From Faecalitalea sp. UBA4312 (lineage in GTDB: Bacteria; Bacillota_I; Bacilli_A; Erysipelotrichales; Erysipelotrichaceae), in contig DGUK01000071.1 of the NCBI GenBank assembly GCA_002394635.1, positions 1 through 20,337 of the forward strand: a stretch of 20,337 nt of DNA, read 5' to 3'. The position numbers and the translations under genes were made by a program. Positions 11,498 through 18,414 of this stretch are shown one piece after another. The number at the start of each line of letters is the position of its first letter. The first letter of the stretch is position 1. The notes below the pieces were generated by a model, which did no database searches, had not been told where the DNA came from, and was given only the letters and a program-made list of their open reading frames with translations.

Positions 11498-14494
11498 ATG
11501 AAAGAAAGTTTTAATGTAACAGGCATGACATGTGCTGCCTGCCAGGCCAATGTCACCAAAGCCGTGGCAAAGCTGGATGGTGTACAGAATGTCGATGTCT
11601 CCTTGTTGGGTAATTCCATGAAGGTGGAATATGATAAAAACAAGGTCAACGTCGATCAGATCTGCCAGGCGGTGACTAATATTGGCTACGGAGCCATGCC
11701 AAAGAATGCGCAAGGCTCGAAACGATCCGGTTTCCGCGATGAATGGCAGAGCCGTCAGCAACGGTTTGAAAAGGAACAGAAAGCCGCGCGGCAAAGACTG
11801 ATCTCTTCGGTCGTGTTGATGATTCCTTTGATGATCGTGGCCATGGGAGAAATGCTGCATTTGCCGATGCCTTCGATTCTAAGCGGTATGGAGAATATGA
11901 TGGTCAATGTCCTGGTACAGCTGATTTTGGCTACCATTATCATGATCATTCAGAAACAATTCTATATAAAAGGATTTAAAGCGTTATGGAAGCTGGCACC
12001 GAATATGGATTCGCTTGTTGCGGTCGGTTCGAGTGCTGCGTACCTGTTTGCGTTAGCCAATACATTTGTGATGGCCTATTCCTTGGGTCGGATGGATATG
12101 GATACGGCCCATCATGCCATGATGTCAGGTATGTATTATGACTCGGCAGCTATGATCGTTTCCTTGGTCAGTATTGGAAAGTATCTGGAATCACGTTCCA
12201 AAGCACGCACCAGCGATGCGTTGGGAAAACTGGTGGATCTGGCTCCGAAACAAGCTAGTGTCATCCGGGATGGCATGGAAGTATCCATTGCCAGTGAAGA
12301 AGTCGTGGCTGGAGATATTGTGGTGATCCGTCCGGGACAGAGCATTCCGGTGGATGGAAAGGTTCTGGAGGGAACCGGGTATGTAGATCAGGCCGCCATT
12401 ACCGGCGAAAGCATTCCTGTCGTCAAACAAAAAGGGGATGCGGTCATGTCCGCCACGGTCAATCAGAACGGAACCTTCCGCTTTATGGCGGAAAAGGTAG
12501 GAGATGATACGACCTTGGCCCAGATCATTCGTCTGGTGGATGATGCCGGTAACTCCAAAGCGCCGATTGCTCGTGTCGCTGATACGGTAGCAGGTTATTT
12601 TGTTCCGGCTGTCATTGGGATTGCGTTGTTGACCTTTGTGATCTGGATGTTGGTAAGTCATAACTTTACTTTTGCCTTGACCAATGCAGTCAGTGTCCTG
12701 GTTATCTCATGCCCATGTGCATTGGGGCTGGCAACACCGGTGGCAATCATGGTGGGAACAGGCAAAGCAGCTGAATATGGTATTTTGATCAAGTCGGCAG
12801 AAAGTCTGGAAAATTTGCATCATATGGATACCATCGTATTAGACAAGACGGGTACGATTACCGAAGGAAGAACAACCGTACAGAATATCAAGGTATATGG
12901 AACTATGTCAGAAGATGACTTCCTGTCCTTGGCGGCTTCTGTTGAATCCGGTTCCTTGCATCCTCTAGCTCAGGCGATCATCGACCGGGCAAAGGAAAAA
13001 GGATTGGCTGTAAAAAGTGTTACGGACTTTACCGACGTACCGGGCCGTGGGATCCATGCGGTCATCGATGGCCGGACGTATTACGCAGGCAATCGATCTT
13101 TTATGGAGGAATCAAATATTCGCTGTGATAACGGATCCGAGGATGCCGATCAATTTGCTCAACAAGGCAAGACCCCTCTGTATTTCAGTGATGATAACCA
13201 GCTGTTGGGCCTGATTGCGGTTGCTGATACTGTTCGTTCATCCAGCCAAAAAGCCATTGATGCTTTTCGACAGAAACAGATGCATGTCGTGATGCTGACC
13301 GGGGACAACGAACAAACAGCCAAAGCGATTGCGAAAACCATGCATATAGATGAAGTCATCAGCGATGTGCTTCCAACGGATAAAGAATCCAAGATCCGTT
13401 CCCTACAGGAGGCCGGGCGTAAGGTTATCATGGTCGGGGATGGCATCAACGATGCACCGGCTTTGATGCGGGCGGATATCGGTATGGCCATCGGAGCCGG
13501 TACCGATATTGCGATGGATTCAGCAGATATTATTTTGATGAAAGATTCTCTGCTTGATGTCAATACAGCCATCGATCTCAGTCACAAGGTGATCCGGAAT
13601 ATCCATATGAATTTATTCTGGGCCTTCTTCTACAATATCATCGGCATTCCGATTGCAGCCGGTTTATTCTATCCGGTCTTCGGCTGGCAGTTATCGCCGA
13701 TGTTAGGAGCGGCTGCTATGAGCTTAAGCTCCGTCTGCGTATGTACCAATGCCCTGCGTCTTCGTTTCTTCCGTCCGGCAGTAGAACAAGAACAAACGGT
13801 CAGCAAGGAACAAGAACCTGTGCCGTCTAAAGAAGAACGATCGATTCGAAAAGAGATGTCGATCGAAGGTATGATGTGTGAACATTGTCAAAACCGAGTA
13901 CAGAAAGCATTAGAGGCTGTTGATGGTATTACGGATGTGACGGTCAACCTGGAGAATAAGAAAGCAACGTTTCATGTAATCGACTCTGTCGAAGAGAAAA
14001 CGTGGAAACAAGCAGTGATCGATGCTGGGTATACACCGGTGGAACCAGCGATATATGTAGAAAAAGAAATGAAGATCGAAGGCATGATGTGTCCACATTG
14101 CCAAAACCGCGTGCAGAAGGCGTTATCCGATGTGGAAGGTGTAAAAGACGTTCATGTCGATCTGGACGAAAAGAAGGCTTCTTTTCAGGTGTCGGAAACC
14201 GTAACGGACCAGCAGCTGATAGAAGCTGTTGAAAAGGCCGGCTATCAGCCGGTAGAGATTATAAACAGAAAGGAGAAAGCCCCTATGTCTAAAACAATGA
14301 AGGTCGATGGCATGATGTGTGCACATTGCCAGGCCCATGTACAGAAAGCGTTGTCCGATGTGGAAGGCGTATCCAATGTCGTTGTCAGCTTAGAAGACAA
14401 GCAGGCCACATTTGATGTTGCGGATACTGTCAGTGACGATGTACTGAAAAAAGCCGTGGAAGATGCAGGCTATACCCCTGTTTCTATCGCTTAG
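11498..14494 (+). CDS. copA: Copper-exporting P1B-type ATPase CopA with three C-terminal HMA domains
   Basis: Membrane Cu(I) export pump of 998 residues. One N-terminal metal-binding domain (GMTCAAC, C12/C15) precedes the pump core: TGES (302-305), the membrane Cu site CPC (405-407), phosphorylated D449 in DKTGT, the SLHPL loop (H488/P489) and GDGINDAP (647-654). After the last membrane segment and a charged linker (about 762-785) come three further ferredoxin-fold HMA domains with GMMCEHC (C794/C797), GMMCPHC (C865/C868) and GMMCAHC (C941/C944). Most CopA proteins carry their HMA domains only at the N-terminus and are about 750-820 residues long. The final 69 residues begin with an in-frame ATG (M930) behind AGGAG and look like a complete CopZ chaperone. 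Expression follows CsoR. Cu(I) specificity is inferred from CPC and CsoR. Confidence 0.95.
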   Translation: MKESFNVTGMTCAACQANVTKAVAKLDGVQNVDVSLLGNSMKVEYDKNKVNVDQICQAVTNIGYGAMPKNAQGSKRSGFRDEWQSRQQRFEKEQKAARQRLISSVVLMIPLMIVAMGEMLHLPMPSILSGMENMMVNVLVQLILATIIMIIQKQFYIKGFKALWKLAPNMDSLVAVGSSAAYLFALANTFVMAYSLGRMDMDTAHHAMMSGMYYDSAAMIVSLVSIGKYLESRSKARTSDALGKLVDLAPKQASVIRDGMEVSIASEEVVAGDIVVIRPGQSIPVDGKVLEGTGYVDQAAITGESIPVVKQKGDAVMSATVNQNGTFRFMAEKVGDDTTLAQIIRLVDDAGNSKAPIARVADTVAGYFVPAVIGIALLTFVIWMLVSHNFTFALTNAVSVLVISCPCALGLATPVAIMVGTGKAAEYGILIKSAESLENLHHMDTIVLDKTGTITEGRTTVQNIKVYGTMSEDDFLSLAASVESGSLHPLAQAIIDRAKEKGLAVKSVTDFTDVPGRGIHAVIDGRTYYAGNRSFMEESNIRCDNGSEDADQFAQQGKTPLYFSDDNQLLGLIAVADTVRSSSQKAIDAFRQKQMHVVMLTGDNEQTAKAIAKTMHIDEVISDVLPTDKESKIRSLQEAGRKVIMVGDGINDAPALMRADIGMAIGAGTDIAMDSADIILMKDSLLDVNTAIDLSHKVIRNIHMNLFWAFFYNIIGIPIAAGLFYPVFGWQLSPMLGAAAMSLSSVCVCTNALRLRFFRPAVEQEQTVSKEQEPVPSKEERSIRKEMSIEGMMCEHCQNRVQKALEAVDGITDVTVNLENKKATFHVIDSVEEKTWKQAVIDAGYTPVEPAIYVEKEMKIEGMMCPHCQNRVQKALSDVEGVKDVHVDLDEKKASFQVSETVTDQQLIEAVEKAGYQPVEIINRKEKAPMSKTMKVDGMMCAHCQAHVQKALSDVEGVSNVVVSLEDKQATFDVADTVSDDVLKKAVEDAGYTPVSIA
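14271..14287 (+). promoter_or_regulatory. Internal ribosome binding site and ATG for a CopZ-like product within copA
   Basis: AGGAG (14271-14275) is followed after 9 nt by an in-frame ATG (14285-14287, CopA residue 930). Translation from here gives 69 residues starting MSKTMKVDGMMCAHC, the length and layout of free CopZ copper chaperones. The site lies in an interdomain linker. A TAA at 14262-14264, one frame over, would end the upstream protein after a single-base change. Internal initiation is inferred. Confidence 0.65.
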
Positions 14495-14498
14495 CTTC

Positions 14499-14521
14499 AA
14501 GCTCCGAAAGGAGCTTTTTTT
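14499..14521 (+). terminator. Rho-independent terminator of csoR-copA
   Basis: Stem AAGCTCC/GGAGCTT with a GAAA tetraloop, followed by a T run. The T run also contains the stop codon of the convergent Crp/Fnr gene (TAA on the minus strand, 14522-14520). Confidence 0.93.
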
Positions 14522-15191
14522 ATCCCAGCAGTTCCTGCAGAGCCTGCGCATCTACTATTTCAATGATAGGTGGCTGATAACGCAGGATCTTCTTGTCTTC
14601 CAGCTTTTTCAGCTCTCTGTGCAAAGAGGAACGCGATACATTCATAATCAAAGCCCAGTTGGAAACTGATCCGGGTATACGGATCTTTTTCTGTCCTGTA
14701 TGCCGTTGATGGATCAGCAGATAAAAGGCCGCTTTCTGAGCAATTCCGCTATAGGAAAGCAGTTCTAAACGTTGTTGCAGTAAATATGTAGTAGAAGCCA
14801 GCTCGGTGGCAAAGTTATTTAAAATACGAACATCTTTTTGCATGAGCAGTAAAAGATCGCTTTTATAAAACATAAGGATCTTTGTCGGTTCTAACGCTAC
14901 CACTTCGCAAGGATAATGCTTATCGCTGGAAAAGGCTGCTGCCGCTCCGATAATATCCCCTTGTTTACGAAAAGATACATTGATCTGACTGCCGTTGGAG
15001 AAATATTTCTGAGCCTGGACTTTTCCTTCGAGCATCAGTCCGATCTGCCGCGCTTCTTCCATTAAGCCAAACACCGTTTGTCCTTTTTCATATTGACGAA
15101 TTGTATAGGATACATTCTGCATCGCGTTCTCAATGTCGATTGCAGATAAACCTCGAAATAAAATGGTTTGATGAAGTGGATAGGTATGCAT
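14520..15191 (-). CDS. Crp/Fnr-family transcriptional regulator
   Basis: A 223-residue regulator. Residues about 10-115 form a cyclic-nucleotide-binding-like beta barrel (GLMLEGKVQAQKY, then GDIIGAAAAF), followed by a long dimer helix (117-145) and a winged helix-turn-helix at about 173-205 with recognition helix SRSSLHRELKKL. There is no N-terminal cysteine cluster and only one cysteine (C95), so it is not a canonical Fe-S FNR; its signal could be a small ligand, haem or redox state. It is divergent from the ferredoxin/lactate dehydrogenase operon, with a symmetric operator between them. RBS AAAGGAGG lies upstream of the ATG at 15191. Its stop overlaps the copA terminator tail. Confidence 0.92.
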   Translation of the reverse strand: MHTYPLHQTILFRGLSAIDIENAMQNVSYTIRQYEKGQTVFGLMEEARQIGLMLEGKVQAQKYFSNGSQINVSFRKQGDIIGAAAAFSSDKHYPCEVVALEPTKILMFYKSDLLLLMQKDVRILNNFATELASTTYLLQQRLELLSYSGIAQKAAFYLLIHQRHTGQKKIRIPGSVSNWALIMNVSRSSLHRELKKLEDKKILRYQPPIIEIVDAQALQELLG

Positions 15192-15211
15192 ACAAATTCC
15201 TCCTTTTCTTT

Positions 15212-15241
15212 ATTATACAGAATTATACAGAGATTTTTGAA
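15212..15241 (-). promoter_or_regulatory. Promoter of the Crp/Fnr gene with a duplicated -10 region
   Basis: On the plus strand ATTATACAGA is repeated directly at 15212-15221 and 15222-15231. On the minus strand each copy supplies a TATAAT. TTCAAA (15241-15236) lies 18 bp from the inner TATAAT (15217-15212). Two start sites 10 bp apart are possible. Confidence 0.6.
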
Positions 15242-15247
15242 TAAAAG

Positions 15248-15263
15248 TGTATCTGTGGATACA
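15248..15263. promoter_or_regulatory. Crp/Fnr-type operator TGTATC-N4-GATACA
   Basis: Perfect 6-bp arms flank TGTG, with the size and spacing of a Crp/Fnr dimer site. Its centre (15255.5) is 41.5 bp upstream of the +1 predicted from the -10 box at 15285-15290, the class II activator position. It is also about 40-50 bp upstream of the predicted starts of the regulator gene, so autoregulation is possible. Confidence 0.75.
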
Positions 15264-15284
15264 GAATTAAAAATACAAACGGAT

Positions 15285-15290
15285 TATACT
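15285..15290 (+). promoter_or_regulatory. -10 box of the ferredoxin/lactate dehydrogenase operon
   Basis: TATACT with no acceptable -35 hexamer 17 bp upstream (CAGAAT at 15262-15267, overlapping the operator edge). This is what an activator-dependent promoter looks like. Predicted +1 is 15297, with a leader of about 19 nt containing GGGGG before the ATG at 15316. Confidence 0.68.
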
Positions 15291-15315
15291 GACCTTGTAC
15301 AAAGGGGGAATACAT

Positions 15316-15999
15316 ATGCTTCGACAGATTATTCATATAGATGAAAAAAAGTGTAATGGATGCGGTGCCTGCGTGACGGCTTGTCATGAAGGTGCGATTG
15401 AGATGGTTGATGGAAAAGCCAGGCTGGTACGGGAAAACTTCTGTGACGGTTTAGGGGATTGTCTTCCTAACTGTCCGACTGGCGCGATCACATTTGAGGA
15501 AAGAGAAGCCCCTGCTTATGATCAGGAAGCGGTAGAAAGTGCGAAAAAGCAAAAAACAGCCCATAGCTGTCCGGGGTCTGTGGCGATGACTTTACACGAT
15601 ATCGAGCCTCAGCCGGCTCCGGCTGTGATTGGCAGATCCCGTTTGCAACAATGGCCTTGTCAGATCCGGCTGGTACCGGTACAAGCGCCGTTTTTTCAGA
15701 AGGCAAAGCTGCTGATTGCGGCTGATTGTACCGCCTACGCTTACGCTAATATGCATGAAGAGTTTATGAAGGGAAAGGTGACGTTGATCGGTTGTCCAAA
15801 ACTGGATCCGGTGGATTATACCGAAAAGCTGACAGAGATCATCCAATACAACGAGATCCAAAGTGTAACGATCGTACGTATGGAAGTACCATGCTGTGGC
15901 GGGCTACAAAGAGCGGCAGAAAACGCTCTGCGTGCCAGCAAAAAATTTATCCCATGGCAGGTTGTGACCATTTCCCGCGATGGAAGAATACTGGAGTAA
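15316..15999 (+). CDS. Ferredoxin-like 4Fe-4S protein with additional cysteine motifs
   Basis: A 227-residue cytosolic iron-sulfur protein. The first cluster motif is complete: CNGCGACVTAC (C13, C16, C19, C23). The second is CDGLGDCLPNCP (C43, C49, C53), in which the second cysteine position is L46, so it may hold a 3Fe cluster or have another ligand. Further cysteines in SCPGS (C85), WPCQ (C115), ADC (C138), GCPK (C160) and PCCGG (C193/C194) lie in the C-terminal domain and could bind a metal or cofactor. Electron transfer is likely; the partner is unknown. The start at 15316 is set by AAAGGGGG and the family start; an in-frame TTG seven codons upstream overlaps the transcription start. First gene of a four-gene operon. 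Confidence 0.85.
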   Translation: MLRQIIHIDEKKCNGCGACVTACHEGAIEMVDGKARLVRENFCDGLGDCLPNCPTGAITFEEREAPAYDQEAVESAKKQKTAHSCPGSVAMTLHDIEPQPAPAVIGRSRLQQWPCQIRLVPVQAPFFQKAKLLIAADCTAYAYANMHEEFMKGKVTLIGCPKLDPVDYTEKLTEIIQYNEIQSVTIVRMEVPCCGGLQRAAENALRASKKFIPWQVVTISRDGRILE

Positions 16000-16011
16000 G
16001 GAGGAACCAAT

Positions 16012-16689
16012 ATGAAATGGGATGATAAGAAACAAACATTGAAAACGATTGATGTAAGAGGTATTCAAGGAAACTTCTTTCAGGGGTTGAAACGACAGGC
16101 GGAAAAGCTGGAAGTGGGCCAAGGGCTGGAAATCATCCAGAGCTTCGATCCGATCCCTCTGTATGAAGTGATGGAAGATCTGGGATTCGAACATACGACA
16201 GAACAAAAAGACACTGGCGAATACCATGCCTATTTTTACCGGATTGAAAAAAAGGAAGCCGATAAGGATATTCCGATGCGACCGGCCGCTTTGACCAATA
16301 TGCCGTTGATCGATGATGAACTAGGGAAAGTAGCTGTGGAATTCTGGGATCTGACATGGAATGATGAAAAACGGTATTTACCATATGAAACACGTTTACT
16401 GTTATCATTGACCAATGCTGTAGGAGCTGGACGCATGCGCCAGGCTACCCGGGAGCTGGTCAAGGCATATATCCATGGTCTGGACAGCCGGGCTTTGGAT
16501 GATGTGTTTGAATTGCTGGCATGGAATCAGGGAATCGGCTACTTCAGTTCGGAAATAGGCCCTTCCACTTTGTTCAAAGCATATAAAACCATTAAGAATA
16601 TGGAAAAACAAGGAAAACAAAGACAAGAGATTTGCGAGGTTTTAAAAGAAAAGTTCGGTGAAAACAATCCGGATGTCAAAGTGCAGTAA
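16012..16689 (+). CDS. DUF2249 domain protein with an AhpD/carboxymuconolactone-decarboxylase-like C-terminus
   Basis: A 225-residue protein. Residues about 10-80 match DUF2249, a TusA/SirA-like fold (TIDVRGIQGN, then GLEIIQSFDPIPLYEVMEDLGF). Residues about 120-195 are helical and resemble the AhpD/CMD fold (LLLSLTNAVGAGRMRQATRELVKAYIHG, then WNQGIGYFS), but the CxxC redox pair of AhpD is absent, so peroxidase activity is not supported. DUF2249 proteins often occur in redox and nitrosative stress gene sets under Crp/Fnr control, which agrees with this operon. RBS AAGGAGG; 12 nt after the ferredoxin gene. No reaction can be assigned. Confidence 0.78.
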   Translation: MKWDDKKQTLKTIDVRGIQGNFFQGLKRQAEKLEVGQGLEIIQSFDPIPLYEVMEDLGFEHTTEQKDTGEYHAYFYRIEKKEADKDIPMRPAALTNMPLIDDELGKVAVEFWDLTWNDEKRYLPYETRLLLSLTNAVGAGRMRQATRELVKAYIHGLDSRALDDVFELLAWNQGIGYFSSEIGPSTLFKAYKTIKNMEKQGKQRQEICEVLKEKFGENNPDVKVQ

Positions 16690-16694
16690 AGAAC

Positions 16695-17333
16695 ATGAAA
16701 GAGAGAATTGGAGAAGTCTTCTCTATTGTAAAGGATAACAAGCCGGTGGCCGGCTGCACAATATCCAGAGAAATCAGTCGAGGCATCGTCTATTATTCTC
16801 TGGCAGCGAACACAGATATCAGTGCAGAAATTCATCCGTTTGAAAAATGGATCTTTGTTTTGGCAGGAAATCTGGAAATCAGCCAGCCGAAGGGTGCTCG
16901 ATACTCTTTAAACAAACAGGATGGTATCCGACTCGCGAAACATACACCAGCTGGAATGCGTACGGGAGAAGGAACGATCTACATAGAAATAGAAAACAAG
17001 GGGGAAGCAATGAAATCAATTGAAGCAGGAAAGATCTTTCAGTTAGCGAAGCTGGTTCCATATCAGCCCCAGAGAATCGTAAACCGAGATGTCTTTAAAA
17101 ACAATACCATGAAATTTGTGGTGATGGCTTTTGACAAAGGCACCGGATTATCGGACCATGCGGCACCAGGGGAAGCCTTGGTATTGGCATTAGAAGGCCA
17201 GGCGGTGATTACCTATGAAGGAAGTAAACATACGATCCGTGCCGGGGAAAGCTTCCATTTTGCCAAAGGCGGCATGCATGCCGTACAGGCCGATGACCGG
17301 TTTAAAATGGCATTGTTGGTTACATTAGAATAA
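16695..17333 (+). CDS. Bicupin protein (two fused cupin domains)
   Basis: A 212-residue protein with two cupin barrels. The first (about 25-100) has AEIHPFEKWIFVLAGNLEIS; the second (about 130-212) has SDHAAPGEALVLALEGQAVITYEG, then GESFHFAKGGMHAVQA, with H155, E160 and H195 as candidate metal ligands. The second half resembles stand-alone small cupins of about 107 residues, and M106 is preceded by AAGGGGGA. Function is unknown; a ligand-binding or stabilising role in the redox operon is possible. Its own start at 16695, 5 nt after the DUF2249 stop, has no strong Shine-Dalgarno and probably depends on coupling. Confidence 0.82.
   Translation: MKERIGEVFSIVKDNKPVAGCTISREISRGIVYYSLAANTDISAEIHPFEKWIFVLAGNLEISQPKGARYSLNKQDGIRLAKHTPAGMRTGEGTIYIEIENKGEAMKSIEAGKIFQLAKLVPYQPQRIVNRDVFKNNTMKFVVMAFDKGTGLSDHAAPGEALVLALEGQAVITYEGSKHTIRAGESFHFAKGGMHAVQADDRFKMALLVTLE
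16999..17012 (+). promoter_or_regulatory. Internal ribosome binding site and ATG in the bicupin gene
   Basis: AGGGGG (16999-17004) is followed after 5 nt by an in-frame ATG (17010-17012, residue 106). Translation would give a 107-residue single cupin. Out-of-frame TAG codons just upstream are compatible with an ancestral stop between two genes. Confidence 0.5.
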
Positions 17334-17353
17334 GAAAAAAAGAAGGTGATACT

Positions 17354-18391
17354 ATGATCCAGATTGCTTTTTATGACACAAAGGACTATGACCGGGATGC
17401 GTTTAGACCTTACAGCGCAACCCATAATGTGCGGTTCCGGTTTCTGGAAACACGGTTAAACGAGGATACCGTAGAGCTGTCCAAAGGCTGTGATGCGGTT
17501 TGTGTGTTTGTCAATGATGTGGTCAATGCCAAGGTGATCGACAAGCTGGCTCAATATGGTGTTCAAGTATTGGCTCTTCGATGTGCCGGCTATAATAATG
17601 TGGATATCCAAGCGGCTTTTGGAAAGCTTCATGTCATGCATGTACCGGCATACTCTCCGTATGCCGTCGCAGAACATGCCATGGCATTGTTGCTGACAAG
17701 CATACGGCGGATCCATAAAGCGTATAACCGGACAAGGGAATTTAATTTTTCTTTGCATGATCTGGTTGGAACGGAGCTTCATGGAAAAACGATCGGGATC
17801 GTTGGAACCGGAAAGATCGGACAGATCTTTATGAACATTTGTCATGGATTTGGCATGCGGGTTATCGCTTATGATAAATATCCTTTAAAAGATAAGGGGA
17901 TTGAATATGTTTCTTTTGATACATTGTGTAAAGAAAGTGACATCATTTCTTTACATTGTCCGCTGACGGAAGAAACCACACATTTGATTGATGCCAAAGC
18001 TATCGATACGATGAAAAAAGGCGTGGTGATCATCAACACCAGCCGAGGAGCCTTGATTGACGCACAGGCCTTATTGGAAGGGATCAAGGCCAGAAAAGTC
18101 GGTGCTGCATGCCTGGATGTGTACGAAGAAGAGGGAGATATCTTCTTTGAGGACCGTTCCGGGCATATTCTGAATGATGATCTGTTATCCAGGCTGATCT
18201 CCATGCCTAATGTGATCGTGACAAGCCATCAGGGCTTTTTGACGAAGCAGGCACTGGAGAATATCGCAGAGACAACCATACATAATATATTGTCCTATTA
18301 CGAAAACGATGGAATCTGTGACAATGAATTATGTTATCGATGTGGCCGGATTGAGCAGTGTAAAAAGAAACGACAGGAAAAATGTTTTTAA
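17354..18391 (+). CDS. D-lactate dehydrogenase-like 2-hydroxyacid dehydrogenase with a cysteine-rich tail
   Basis: NAD-dependent D-2-hydroxyacid dehydrogenase of 345 residues, most like LdhA, which reduces pyruvate to D-lactate. Visible are RCAGYNNVD (76-84), the Rossmann glycines G151/G153/G156 with D174 for NAD, R231 in TSRG, the glutamate near E260 in DVYEEEG, and H292 in SHQGF, the usual Arg-Glu-His catalytic set. The last 24 residues hold five cysteines (C322, C327, C330, C336, C344) mixed with lysine and arginine, beyond the catalytic fold. Last gene of the Crp/Fnr-linked operon, RBS AAGGTGAT, 20 nt after the bicupin gene. It probably disposes of reducing power in fermentation. Other 2-oxoacid substrates cannot be excluded. 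Confidence 0.92.
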   Translation: MIQIAFYDTKDYDRDAFRPYSATHNVRFRFLETRLNEDTVELSKGCDAVCVFVNDVVNAKVIDKLAQYGVQVLALRCAGYNNVDIQAAFGKLHVMHVPAYSPYAVAEHAMALLLTSIRRIHKAYNRTREFNFSLHDLVGTELHGKTIGIVGTGKIGQIFMNICHGFGMRVIAYDKYPLKDKGIEYVSFDTLCKESDIISLHCPLTEETTHLIDAKAIDTMKKGVVIINTSRGALIDAQALLEGIKARKVGAACLDVYEEEGDIFFEDRSGHILNDDLLSRLISMPNVIVTSHQGFLTKQALENIAETTIHNILSYYENDGICDNELCYRCGRIEQCKKKRQEKCF

Positions 18392-18414
18392 AAAAAAGAA
18401 GAGTTTCCTCTTCT
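18389..18414. terminator. Terminator between the dehydrogenase and rhodanese genes, mainly for the minus strand
   Basis: Stem AGAAGAG/CTCTTCT with a TTTC loop (18397-18414). On the minus strand it is followed by eight T residues that overlap the stop codon of the dehydrogenase gene, a clear intrinsic terminator for the rhodanese operon. On the plus strand the tail is poor. Confidence 0.82.

Noticed and set aside
12191..12661. Long open frame on the minus strand within copA (156 codons)
   Set aside because: Antisense to the conserved CopA core with no independent signals; a shadow frame.
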